Shown here in pieces: positions 1-11,900 of a stretch of 64,000 bases of DNA. The DNA is from Edolisoma coerulescens (taxonomy: Eukaryota > Chordata > Aves > Passeriformes > Campephagidae): assembly GCA_013397115.1 (NCBI GenBank), contig VWZW01001682.1, forward strand, positions 510 to 64,509, written 5' to 3'. Position 1 is the stretch's first letter. Every line of letters starts with the position of its first letter. The position numbers and the translations under genes are program-made. The notes beneath the pieces are model-generated. The model had not been told where the DNA came from. It ran no database searches and worked only from the letters and a program-made list of their open reading frames with translations.

Positions 1-259
1 GGGACGGGCGGGGCGGGGCCGCCGCTGCCCCGGCGCTGCTCCAGCGCTGCTCACGGAGCGCCCGGCTCGCCCCGCAGCGGAGCCGCCTCCGCCTTTGTCC
101 GTCAGGAAAAGGGATTCAGGCAAAGCGGGCAGCTGCCACCCCGCTCCGTCTGTCTGCCAAGCCTGTGCCCCAAGTTTGTTTCTGATTTCTTAACTAGTTT
201 CTTCCTGGTTCCTCTTCAACACGAGCGAGACAATAGCATCGCACAATCCAGTCTGACAA
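1..259 (+). other. candidate non-coding first exon (left end open)
   Basis: The GC-rich leader leads to a plausible 5' splice site at 260 (AA|GTAAGG). A second good site is at 379 (TAG|GTATGT) and a weaker one at 687 (CAG|GTAGAG). No convincing open frame starts in the leader, so if this is an exon it is probably 5' untranslated. The exon end is uncertain among these sites and the start is outside the window. This is inference from splice-site pattern and island position; there is no homology or transcript evidence. Confidence 0.35.
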
Positions 260-620
260 GTAAGGCTTGTGAACAAGTGAGCGCTTCCACTAAATTAAAA
301 ACCCAGTGTGCTCGAAAGTCGACCTTCTGTTCGCTCAGGCCTCCTCACCTCTGTAGATGAGGTGACTTTATGGTGTAGGTATGTGGGTTTTAAATTGTCT
401 GTGATAGAGGCGAGCAAGTGTTAAACTCGTTCGAATGCTGAGCTGCCCAAAGCGGTGATTTTAGTCTCTCTTTGGCTGGGGAGCAGGACCGGCGTCGTTG
501 AACGCAGGGAGCAGCAGGAGCAGGGCTCCTCCAGCAGCCGGGACACGCCACGAGCCAGAGGGGACCGTGGCACCAGAGGGGACTGTGGCACCAGAGGGAA
601 CCGTGGCACCAGAGGGAACC
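1..620. promoter_or_regulatory. CpG-rich promoter block at the window edge
   Basis: The first 150 bases are extremely GC-rich and dense in CpG. CpGs stay frequent to about base 620 (for example around 225-250, 318-335, 425-440 and 490-510), whereas the sequence after that is CpG-poor and AT-rich. Overlapping GC boxes at 5-18 would fit SP1-family binding, and no TATA box is apparent. Unmethylated islands like this normally mark promoters and first exons of vertebrate genes. The island is cut by the window edge, so the transcription start may lie upstream. Direction is not proven; plus-strand 5' splice sites downstream favour plus-strand transcription. Confidence 0.75.
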
Positions 621-630
621 AGAGGGAACT
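555..630. repeat. 18-bp minisatellite, about four units
   Basis: Tandem units of the type ACCAGAGGGGACCGTGGC are repeated with C/T and G/A changes, and the last unit is partial. The array is GC-rich and sits at the downstream edge of the CpG-rich block. A frame through it reads as Arg-Gly-rich repeats, but nothing supports translation. Confidence 0.8.
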
Positions 631-2736
631 GCCCTGCTTACTCTCCTACTTATGTAATTTCTTGAGGGTATACTTGCATCTGTCAGGTAGAGAAAGCAAA
701 AGCAGTCTCAGACTCTGTCAGTGTTTTGGTTTAAGGCAAATATCCTTTGCCTTGTTATGCTTTCTGCTAATGCGTGAGAATTTGATTTGTCATGTACCTG
801 ATGAGTCTGGATTGTGAATGTGTGCACACACACAGTGTCTGCTTCTGCATGTTTTCATTTTTTTTTTTTAATTCTTAAAAAGATATTTGGCTTTCTGTCT
901 AAGGAAAGGTAAAATTTAATACAATGAAATTTGAAGAATAAATACTCACATTAGGGATTATCCTTTTTCACTACTGTTCCTATATTTTGAAATCCTCTTT
1001 GTAAAGCACACCTGCAGATTTCACGTGGTTATTTCCACCTCCCAGATTTTACTTTTATACCAGCAATGATGTCGTGATCCTGTTGTGGTATCTTTAGAAA
1101 TGGAAAGGAATGATTAACCAGGGAAATGGATTTGTTAAGACAGGTGGTGTGATGTGAACGTTGCCTTTTTTGCCAGACTATGTAGCACACAGACCAGGCC
1201 AGTACATCAGCTGCAGGTGACCATGTGGTGAAATTGATGTCACAGTCTTCTGATGTGATTTTGGTCTTAACTGCATGCAAAAATTTGCTTGTACTGATTT
1301 GTTTAGCGTGGTGGTACTAGAAAATCAGGGAGAGATGCTCTAAAGACTGGGAAAAGATAAACATTTCCAGGGGAAAATGGCATCTCAGAATGCTGAAGAG
1401 TGGTTTAAATGCCAGACATTATCATATCCAAGTAAACCTGGTCTCCTTCAAAAGGTTTTACATTGAATGTGTTCTCTGGAGCCTGTTAGGGCATGCAGTG
1501 TGTTTCTGTTATCTGTAAAAGCTGTCTTAATTGTTTGGCGTGCATTAGACTGTCTGTTTTTTGTGATAGCTTGGTTATGAATGCACTCAAAAGAGGGAAA
1601 AAAGCTTTAGCTCACTGATGCTGTGGAGCTGCTTGTAGATCGCTGGAACATTCTTATCAGCCACCTGGTGGGAGAGGTATGGGCTGTTTGACTGAGGAAA
1701 CTCCTACGTGAAAAGTGGGAAAGGAAGCAGGGAAGACTTGCGTTCCAACAAGGTGCTACTGTTTGTCATTTATCTTTATTTTTGTGTCTCAGGTGACTAC
1801 AACACAAAATATGTAATGGGGTCCTCTGGCCTCACTGATGTGACATCCCTGAAAATATGTGCAGCTGGGATATCCCAGTGCTGTTGCCTGCTGGGTGTGC
1901 ATGGGTAGCATCTACACTGATGACTGAGTGAGCAGAAGTGTTTCTTCTTGATTCATGTTTGCTTTTCTGTGTGTTTGGAGCTTTGTGTCTGCCTTTGGAG
2001 CCTTTTAATGGGCACTTGAAGGTGCCATTTCCGTGCCAGGAGCAGATTCCCCCTGATGAAGCAAGGCCGAGATTGCACAGCAGCTGGAGCTCTCCTGCAG
2101 TGTGGGCACGGCGTGATCAGCTCTGTTCTTGTGCTGTGCACACTGAGGACTGGCAGCTGGCAAAGATGTCTTGTGGATGAGCTGCTCTGGAGTCAACAGA
2201 TTTCAGCAAATCAAACCTTGTTTTTTCCCCTCTTTGCAGTAGTAGTGGCAAGCAATTTCCTAAAGGCCTGCAGTTGCCTTGTCAGTGGAAACTGTATAAA
2301 ACTGTGTATGAAAAGATTAACATGAATTTTGAGAATGTCCCTTACTGCATTGGAAAGGGCAATGCAAATAAGGTGACAAATTGAACAAGGCTCTAGCTGT
2401 TGCTCGAGGCATCTCTGATACTCGATATACCCTTTGAGCTGTTAAACATTCTTTAACTGCTTCAGACTTAACAGCCAAGGTAAAAATAGCACAGGGGGTG
2501 CTTGGCAGAAGTGGATGGAGAGGTGGATGAAGCCAATTCTGTAATCTATTTGGTGAACAAAATGGTGATGTCATAACTGCAACATTGTTCTGAAGAGCTT
2601 TTATGGTTCTGTTGGAATATTAATATCAATTTTTTTCTTCTGAAAATTTATTACTTTAATGAAATATGTTTGTGCAATCGAAACACCTTTGAATGGGTGC
2701 AGACAGTGTAGGTATTTAAAAAGCACGTGGTTGTTG
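631..2736. other. gene-free unique sequence
   Basis: AT-rich unique DNA with only short chance frames. A short CA stretch lies near 823-836 and a T run near 849-860. A modestly GC-richer part (1,980-2,170) has no recognisable motif. I see no exon, RNA gene or repeat family. Confidence 0.6.
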
Positions 2737-3180
2737 AAGCTGGGATGGACTCACACTGGAAAAGTTCATGCAGGACTATATCCCGTGCGAGGGACCCCAG
2801 GCTGGAGGAGGGGAAAGACTCTTCTCCCTGAGCAGCAGCAGGAACAACCTGTGATGGACTGACCATAAGCCCCATTCCCTGTCTCCCTGTGCTGCTGGGG
2901 AGAGGAGAAGGTGCTCAGGAAGGAGGGAGGAGTGGGAGGAAGGTAGTTTTAGGATTTATTTTACTTCTCATTATCCTGCTCTGATTTTTGTAAGCAATTA
3001 ATTCAGTTAATAGCTCCAATTCGAGCCTGTTTTGCCTCTGATGGTATTTGGTGAGTGATCTCTCTCCTGGACCTTATCTCAACCCCTGAACCTTTTATTA
3101 TATTTTCTCTCCCCTGTCTGATTGTGAAGGGGAGTGATGAAGTGGCTTTGGTGGGTGCCTGGTGTCCAACCCACCACACA
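2737..3180 (+). mobile_element. LTR-like interspersed repeat relic, probably avian endogenous retrovirus
   Basis: The composition shifts abruptly to a G-rich, then pyrimidine-rich block ending in CCACCACA. It resembles an abundant avian LTR-type repeat that I recognise by its purine-rich middle (2,895-2,945), a CT-rich stretch (3,055-3,115) and a CA-ending 3' terminus. The 5' terminus is not clear: no terminal TG with a matching target duplication was found, so the copy is probably truncated. The frame at 3,055-3,243 is part of the repeat and not a gene. The family assignment is from memory and unverified. Confidence 0.5.
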
Positions 3181-6100
3181 GAGTTAATTGGAAAAGTGTT
3201 GTGTGATATCTGGTTGGGGAACACATACCTCTCCCAGGCTTAGCTTTTATGTGAAAATCACTTTTGCTTCTGTCATTATCACATGATAGAGGACCCTAAA
3301 GATTCTGATTTTAAAATACAGTTGACACTCTTTAATATCGTATTTACGGCATTTTCCATTTTTTTCTCATTTAATGCAATCCACTGCATTATACCTCATA
3401 ATCTAGAACATAACGTACATGGACTGTGCTAACAGAGGCAGAACTAGCCCCCAGTAAGATATTGAATATAAACTTGAATATTTTTGTTCATTTTCATCAG
3501 ACTGCATGACAAAACCATGGTTTCAGTTCTTTACAGTCATATTTTCATGGCTTTAAATATTCTTTCTTTTGTGCCTGACTTAAATGGGTTTTAAATTCAG
3601 AAGGAACAAATTCAGAAGAATTCCCAGTAACTTCTTTATGTTGAAAATTAATTGTAATTGAATTATCATGTGTTTCATGCTTAAGGAAGCAGAAGAGCCT
3701 ACCTGTAAAGAATTCTGAAGTGCTAATTTTATTCGTCAATAACTATGGTAAGAATTAAAGTTCTCCAGCAATTCAGTCAGTGTGAAGCTGAGCTTTAGTG
3801 GTAGAGAAAAAGAATGCAAGTCAGACTAAGTAATGACATGATAAAATTTCTTGTTGAGTTCTTCTATAAAGTAATACATTGAATTCTAATTACTGCATAA
3901 AAAAAAAAGATATAGCGGTATCGAGGAAAGTTGTAACAGTTGATTTCTTTTAGAAGCAAAGTCAGTAACAGATAGGAAGTATCTGAAAAAAAATAATGAG
4001 AGAGTTGAAATACATAAACATGTAAATGGATTAAGCAGCAGAAAGTTTTTTATTCTCTTTGGTAACAGAAGCATTTGATGACAGTGAAAACTAGTGGGTG
4101 ATAACAGGTATATTTATGGTGTCTTGACAGAAAAGCACTTCCATGTGGAAGGAGGTCATTCTTCCCACAACAAAAACCCACCAAAACCCACAAAACCAGC
4201 ATAGTAAGACTGTTTTTCTTGAAAAAGGCTTTGGAATTTTAGATTTTGTGCCTTCATACTAGAGTTCTCACACTCTAGGCTAGTGTCCAAATTAAATTTC
4301 TTTTTGGAGGAAGTGGAGGTCAGTGTAAGGAATGACATCTTTTCATTACGCTTTGGATTCCTTCAGTCTTCTTGCCCTTGGACAAAAAAACCCCCAGTCT
4401 GTGAGAATCAAAAGGAGTTGGATGTTTTTGACTAAGAAAAGTATTTAAATTTGAGCTTTAAAACCAGTCAGGGATATAAGCAATCACCTCTGAGTCTCCA
4501 AGCAGTAGGAATTAAGCTGAGATGTTTGACTAAGTAGCTTATTCTCATATTCATCTCAACTGGTATCTCTTGTGCTTTCTTTTGAAGTGTTTGACAGCAG
4601 GTACTGGAAAGAGCTACAGCAAAGCATTTGATACCTGGAACTCCTTTCAGAGGCTTTCCAGTCATCGTTGCTGCCTCCTGCTTACCCTGCTGCTGTGGCT
4701 CTGCAGCCTTTCTGTGGATATTAGAAGCAGTCACTGGGCTGCAAGATTTGCTTCTCTCACCCTGTTTGTGCTACAGCTTCATGTACAGAAGTACATGTAC
4801 ATCATTAACAGAAGTTTTCACAGTCTGTCTCGGCAGTGTTTGTCTGACTCATTTCTAAGGCAAGATTATCCTGTTCTGCACTGTCCCACTGTGTGACATG
4901 GTCTTGCAGGGAGCCAGCAAGCACCGGTTCATTGTGAGGACCAAGTCAGGCACCAGCACGAAAACATAAGGATTTTAACGAGCAGGTCTCATGGCTGGTT
5001 TCCTTATGAAGGATATACCCCAATCCAACTCACTGCAGCCCAGTTGCTTTGGCAGTATTTATCTCCTCAAGCCCTCTAAGTGATGTTGGATTTCATTTGT
5101 GGAAGGCTTTAGGTGGGTGTGACTCCTGGAGAAGGTGCCTCTGAGCATTTCCCACCTGCACCATGACCCTGCAGGCCGGGGTGTGCTGCTGACCCAGCAC
5201 AGCACACACGTTCCCTGACGTGTAGAGGGGACAAGGGCTCGGTGTCCAGCTGCTCAGGTGGCTGCCAGAGGAAAGGACAAGGATGCCAGCCTTGAGGCAA
5301 CTGCTTTTGTCTGTTGTGCAGAAAACCTGCAGGTGTGGGGCAGCAAGGTAAGCAGGAGACAGTGATGAAGTTCTGTATTTTTTTTGGCTATTTCTTTCTC
5401 TCGAAGACCCATTCTACACCCTTTAAACCTTTCATAATTTTAAGTCATTAAGGAGAGAGAAAGGGTAAAGATTGTTTCTCTGGGCTGCTACTTTCACCCT
5501 GTAACATAATCCTTTATGTTACAAGACTTTCTTCCAGGCTGTAAGCTGGGTACACGAATCACTGTGGCCTTAATCAAAGAAATGACAACTGAAATGGTGT
5601 GAGAGAAGCTTCCAAAGAATTGAACTCACGGTAGATTACAATGCTTTATTAGGCTAATAGACTTTAGAAAGTGCTTCTTTCCAGATTCCCCTCTTGAAGC
5701 TGTTCAAAACATGCTGCTGAGAGCAAGATGGAAAAAAAAAATCAATGGTTTTGGCTATCACTTGCTTTTCTGCTGCAATGTGACTGATCCCATCAGAGTT
5801 CACTTGTTTAATGCTGAGAGGCAGAATCCAGGTTCTGGAACCATGAGCTGTATTTTGTCAGGTTGCTTTCTTTTGTCAATTACAGCTGTTTTGAAGACAC
5901 AGAAACTTCACTAATAGCCCAAAGTTCCTTCTGTTTCTTTGGGTTAGTAGCTTTCCATGCATGGAAAACTGACACTGTTGCCTTCAGATTTCAGCTCTGT
6001 TTCATTGCTTGACAGCATCATGTGTTGATTTTGAATTTTTTTTTTTCCTGTCAGGGCCTATTTTCTAAATCTCTTTTTCAGATGACACCTGACTACACGA

Positions 6101-6591
6101 ATAAACTTTTTTTAAAATGAAAATTTAATAGTAGCTTATGTTATCTGTGCTTTTTCATGAAAATGGCATAATTGGACAGTAAGTTACCTAATTGGCATAG
6201 AAACCACAGATTCCTGATAAACTACCGAAAGCACATGTCCTTTGGGAACACAAATGTAGAGAAAATTTCTGAGTGTTTTCTTACCAACAATATAAAATGT
6301 GGGGGTCTCTTCAAATGGGTAAATTGCTTATATGGTTCTGTATCTTCCTTGAACCTTTGCTTCAGCAGTTTCTGGTCCACTGACAAATGCTGCAGTGATA
6401 ACATATCCAGTGTGTGAATATATCCAGGGTTTGGGTACTCAGAAAGTAATGTGTCTGCAAAGTGGATAAGCACAGAGGAGTAATTTATTATTAAACTTAT
6501 ATAAAAGAAAAACTGGAAGACAACTTGTTTCTTTTAGTCTCTGAAGCCATTATTTGAATCTCTTAATGTTAATATCTCTGTCTTTTTCTAG
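3181..6591. other. gene-free stretch with a GC-richer pocket
   Basis: Mostly AT-rich unique sequence. 4,171-4,198 is a short CAAAACCCA-type simple repeat. 4,790-4,805 forms a small GTACATG inverted repeat. 5,110-5,350 is GC-richer. It ends in a paired 3' and 5' splice-site look-alike bounding 26 nt at 5,322-5,347 (pyrimidine tract then CAG, and AAG|GTAAGC). No gene is recognised. Confidence 0.55.
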
Positions 6592-6671
6592 TCATTCTTT
6601 CTTTTGGATGGACTTGAGGCAACTCAACATTTTTGCAGACAGAAACAAGGACAGTGTGTAGACTTGAAGAT
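6592..6671 (+). other. weak candidate 80-nt exon
   Basis: A pyrimidine-rich run ending in CTAG (to 6,591) is followed 80 bases later by GAT|GTGAGT. One frame is open through the interval. The translated segment is not recognised. Splice-site pairs of this quality also occur by chance in long introns. Confidence 0.18.
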
Positions 6672-8886
6672 GTGAGTGCATTTCAAGATCTGAGTTTTTG
6701 ATCACTGCATTCTTCACTCCCTTTCCATTAACTGCTTAATTAGGTTTACATTGCAATTTTCATTATTGCTATCATTTAAATACCTATAGTCAGCTCAAGC
6801 AATGCATAAAATAAAGACAGAATATTTAACTACACTGCATATTTCATTTTAAGCATGAAACTGAATAAACTTGATACTTCTGGCAAAACCAGTTTCCTTA
6901 ATAAGAATAATCAATTACGTTTTCCTTTCTGCCACATGGCCAGACATGCAGAGTGATTCTTTCCACCTGGGTTCCTCATGTCATTTGAAAAGCCAGAATT
7001 AAAAGGGACAGAATAGGGATTGCAGCCCTCTCCATTTCATTACATAAACTTTCCCTCTGTGCCGCTGGTACACTGAAAACAAAACTGCTTCAGAATAGAC
7101 TCAATAGATCTTAGCTGTGAGAACGAAAGAACTTTAATTCTATAGTGTGATTTTTGTCCTAGAGAATTAGTACTAATGTTGTTCTGGGGATCCATAACCA
7201 CCTCTGTACATCTATGTAAAATGCACCAATGTCTTTCTGTGAGTTTGGTTGTTGTTTTTCCCCTCCCTCTTGCTGCCCTCCCTGAAACTGCCATCCCCTG
7301 GCTGTGAAGTGTGGATCTCCTTTGCGATATGTGATCTGTAGTAAGAGACACCCTGAAAATTATGCACTTACCCTCATCTCAGCAATTAATTCCTTCAGTA
7401 TTTTATGGCATCTATACAGCCACTGGTAAATTCAAAATAGTTGGGATAAGCAGAAATTAGAGGATGTATATAAATAGGCAATTAATTATAGAAACAAGGG
7501 GGAAAAGTGTTTTCTCTGCAAGTGGATTTTTATGTATGTGCTGCAGCTACTTGTCTCCTCGCTGGTGAGAAAACTCAGGTCATCTCCAGAAGTCTGAAGA
7601 CCCTGCGTAGCAGGGAAATGTCTTTTTGGCTCTTTCTGTAACACTGGGTTGTGGCTTCTACCAGCTGGAACAAGGCAGAAGAATCTCTCTCTAGGCTCAA
7701 GAGGTTACTACAAATGTTCTATAAAAATAATTTTCACAACCTGTATTCTGAAGCCAGTTTAATTTTACTAATTCTTAGTTCTTCATGCATGGTCTTTACA
7801 GAGCCTCTTAAGCTTGATCAGTCCTTTATCAGAATTTATTGTATTTGAAATCATCAGGGTCTTTGAGGTCCTAGGCCTGCTGTGACTCTCTAAAATTCCT
7901 ACAGATCGTTGCTAATCTTTTTCGCAGGAGCTTTTCCATTCTTTGCATATTGATGTACTGTGCTCATCTCTCATATAACTAGTGCAGCATTTTGTTGTAA
8001 AATGTTGTTGTAAATCACTTTTATGTTTTAAAATGTCTTTGCAAGGTGGTGGAATGACTTAGCAGAAAATATTGCAGTTGCTGACAGCAGATTCTTTCCC
8101 TTAAGAGATAATGCTTGCAAAAAAAACCAAAAAAAAACCAGTGTAAGCAGAAAAAAATCTGGAAGTCTCATTGTCCACTTTTGTTCCATGACCTTGGATG
8201 TAATTAGAAGACTTCCTAGCTTTGTTGCTCAAGCAATGTGTAGATAGTCCTATACAAAAACTTGACCGATTTTGTGAAAGAGGAAAAATTATCCAGTCTA
8301 GGAGCTTGAAATGAAATGTAACTAAATTGATTTTCTTTTCCTAAGAAATATTTATTAAAAATTGACCTCTCTGAGATCTGAACAAATGCAGATTATTACT
8401 TTTTTATGTTAGTTTCATCAACTAAGGAAAAAAGAAAATCAAGTTTTTGGTTGTTTTTTTTAACCTGAAAACCTTTATCCAATTAAAAAGGTATGAGTAT
8501 TGCCTTTATTCTACAAGGTTATTTGATTAATTATATTATCTATTTCACTAGTGAGTATAGTCCTTGGACGTATTTGAATGAAAATAGGACTTTTTAATCT
8601 GACTTTATTAATTGTATCATGGGAAATCCTATTCCAATTATTTCTCTTTTGTTGATGATCCTATTTTAAATGTCTGATGTCTGTGATAGCAGTTATGTGA
8701 ATTCTGATTTTTGTAACACATATCCTGTTTTACATATGTTTATTTTATCATTGTTAACCAAATTAGACCCAAGTGCCATCAGGCATGATGTGTTTTGTAA
8801 CATTCTGACTTAGTTCATGTCTTTCTTGCCATGTTTGTCTTTTCTCTTGGTTGCACAGAAGTGAAGAAGACAATGTGGCAGTGCCG
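6672..8886. other. gene-free unique sequence
   Basis: AT-rich unique DNA. There are A-run clusters at 8,118-8,155 and a small GTTGTAAAAT/GTTGTAAAT direct repeat near 7,992-8,016. Nothing else is supported. Confidence 0.6.
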
Positions 8887-8908
8887 TTTATTTATTTATT
8901 TATTTTTA
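8887..8908. repeat. TTTA microsatellite
   Basis: About five TTTA units in tandem followed by a T-rich end. This is a short simple repeat, and it may be length-variable. Confidence 0.85.
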
Positions 8909-11900
8909 TCTTGAGTCTACTCATTCTTTGTTTATGGACTTCTGGAGGCATCATGGGAACTCTTACGCCAGTTGTGAGGGAGGAATGTCCGAGGGTCAAT
9001 GAATTCATTGATGTACTTAGGCTGAAGCTGTAGGAAGAAGAGCTGCCCCAGACCAGCACAGACTGTTCAGGTGGCTGTGGGCAGCATGAGGCTGCAGTGG
9101 CACTCGGACTGCTCCAGGAGCACAGTGCAGCTACTCTTCATCACCTTGAAGCTTCACATAAAAAAAGGCTCTGCAACTTCCCAGACTCCTGACCATGGCA
9201 GACCTGAGGTTACTTTTGGGAGAATGGCTGCTGGTGCTTTCTGACAAATCCAGTTCCTTCCTGGTGAATTTTTTTAAGAAAAGGAAGAGTACACATACTT
9301 AAATCTGAGTGCCAATCATCTTAGGGCAGTAGCAGCAGATGACATTCCCTCTCCTCACCATTTTATCCTCAAACCGGTAATAGTTTTTGACAAGCATTGC
9401 TGTGATTAAGTAAGGAGACAGATTGCCTTGTTAAAGGTACTTCACAGTGCAGGAAAAAAATACTTTGAGGACTGCTTAGATTAATAATTCATAGTTAGCT
9501 GATGTAGCAGGACAAACAAAGTACACTCAAAGTTCCAGTTACCTGGAGATCATGAATGTCACTGCATCCTTAACATAATGGACAAGATGCTGCTTCAGGA
9601 CTTCCAGGGACAATGTATTCATTGTTCTCCACTTTGTCCAATGTAGCAATTAATGTGATTAAGCTAGCGCCAAATCTGTTTTAAATACTATTGCACTGGG
9701 TCGTTAACTTTAACACTGTCATCATGTTCTCCCTGGTGCCTTTGCCTTATTTAGGGAAGGTACTAATGCTTAGCATTCACTTGAATCAAGAACATATTAA
9801 TGCTTCTCTAGTTCTCAAGATATTACTCGTTGTTCATGTATTAGGAATTACATTGGACTAATAGGGGAAAAAAATTCAGCCCCATATCCCTTAGCCACTT
9901 GAAACTCCCACTGGCATAATAGCAAGGATTTTTATACCCATAGTTTGCAAAGCTATTGGTGTTTAGCCAGTTGTATGTGTTTTTATCTCGATGGATGCTC
10001 TGTTAGGAAACCTTCAACGCTGCCTAGAATAAAAGAAAACTGGAGCTGTTCATAGGTCCTATAAAGGACGTGGTGCAGTGTAGTTCAGAGGAATTAACAG
10101 GTAATTCTCAAGCAGTTCCTTTTATTGAAAAGATCCATCAAGTCATGCTGGATTTTCTAGTGAGCACTATTGGGATTGGCTGGACACTGCTACAAGGGGT
10201 GCCTGAAGATGTGGGTAGTAGGTCTAGACAGCAGTGAAATGGTTTTTAGAAATAACTTAGATAGTGGCACAAACTGCATATGAAATTTGAGTTGAGTTTG
10301 GAAAATTGACTTGTGTTTAAAAGAGTCCCAATGATCAGAATGAAGAGAAATTCATCCTGCAGAGACTTGGGAAAAGGTTCTGGTGTTGGTTAGACAGCCA
10401 TGAACCCACAGAAACACTTATTCAGGTAGCAGCTGGTGCAGGTGGCTTCTAGTCTTTGTCCAAAATCCCTCAAATACTTGAAACAATGAAGTTATTTAAT
10501 ATCACATATAACAGTATCTCTGTGCTAGAAATTTATTGTAACAAAAGAAGAAAAAAGAATGCATTGATTTGTTTATTACCGATATCAGTCTGTCACTGCT
10601 CTCATTGTTCACGTGTGAGAACAAGGGTGAGAAAAATGTCTAAAATAAATTCTTATTTTATAATTTGCATGTATTTAATTTTAGGAGAATGAGTCCTTGG
10701 CCTTGAGCTTAAAGTGAAGAGGAAATGCACTCATGTTGGTCTATGTCTGAAAAAATTCCTAGGGAAGCACTGAGTAAGGACAGTTATCTCCTAGTGGTTT
10801 TCAGACATGCCCTTCAAATGTTCATGTTGCTTTACTTGGGAGAGTTTTAAAAGTAGTCAGATATTAAATTGCAAACGTGTTGGGTTCACCCACCATGATA
10901 TGTGAAAGTCTGTAAGGAACCAGTGTGGAAACTGATCTGTGAACTCAGTTCCACTAAGATCAGAATACCTTCACAACTTATGCACTGTTCCATGTGCAGA
11001 AAAGCATGCAGTTATCCAAGGACTTGTATACCTAGGAACAATCACTGAATTAAGGTAACTTTACTGAATAAAGTTGACCTCCATAAGTGAGATTTGAACC
11101 ACATTAAATACAAGAGGGGCTCTCATCAAAGTGTAAATGTGAAAACATTTGTTTTTACTTTTGTAACTATTTTAAAGATGTGTTACCTTCTCTGAAGTAC
11201 ATGAAGCACTCAGAGATCTCTTTCTGGAACAGGCAATGCTGTATTTTTATGTACCAATCTATATGGAAAGCTACATATCCATAATTATACTTGCTTTCAA
11301 CCTCTTCCTTGATTATTTTTTTCTTCTGAGTTCTTGTAGTTTTCAAAACAACTCTCTATGCTTTGCAGCTCGACCTGAAAAGTCAGAATTAAAAGTATAG
11401 AAACCCTCTCCCACAGAGATGGCGAAGAATGTAGTGGATTGCATCTCCCTCATGTACAGTAGGAGCCATGTTGTGTTAATTAACTCTTCTCATAGCTGCA
11501 TCATTTCCTAAAAAAAATTTTGGAGAACTGGTTGTGGCTGTGGATAGAAGTTAACTTCTTCACTTTCAGCCCTGGTACATACAATAAACTGAATTACCTC
11601 TAATAGCCCTTCTGTTCCAAAATTGTTAATTTTTTTGTCTCGGCAGCCTTTGAAAGCATATGTCTGCAGCACTTTGTATCTTGAAATAAACTCAGGGAAC
11701 TTTCACACTACTGTAGAATCATCTGACTTGATAAGTACCAAGGAAGATGGAGTTTTTCTTGTGCCCTAGCCAGATGGGTTCCAGAGACTCCATACTGCAC
11801 ACTCTGATCCGTAGTCTTGGCAATAGTTAGTTTCTAATGTACATTTGAGCTTCAGTGTTTAACTTGTGATGACCTTCATTTCATTAGTTAATCATTTTAA

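Noticed and set aside
4912..4972. Exon-like segment after CTTGCAG ending in an in-frame TAA
   Set aside because: Only a weak pyrimidine tract, no nearby polyadenylation signal and no recognised protein.
5322..5347. 26-nt interval between splice-site look-alikes
   Set aside because: Not a multiple of three and unsupported; such pairs are frequent by chance.
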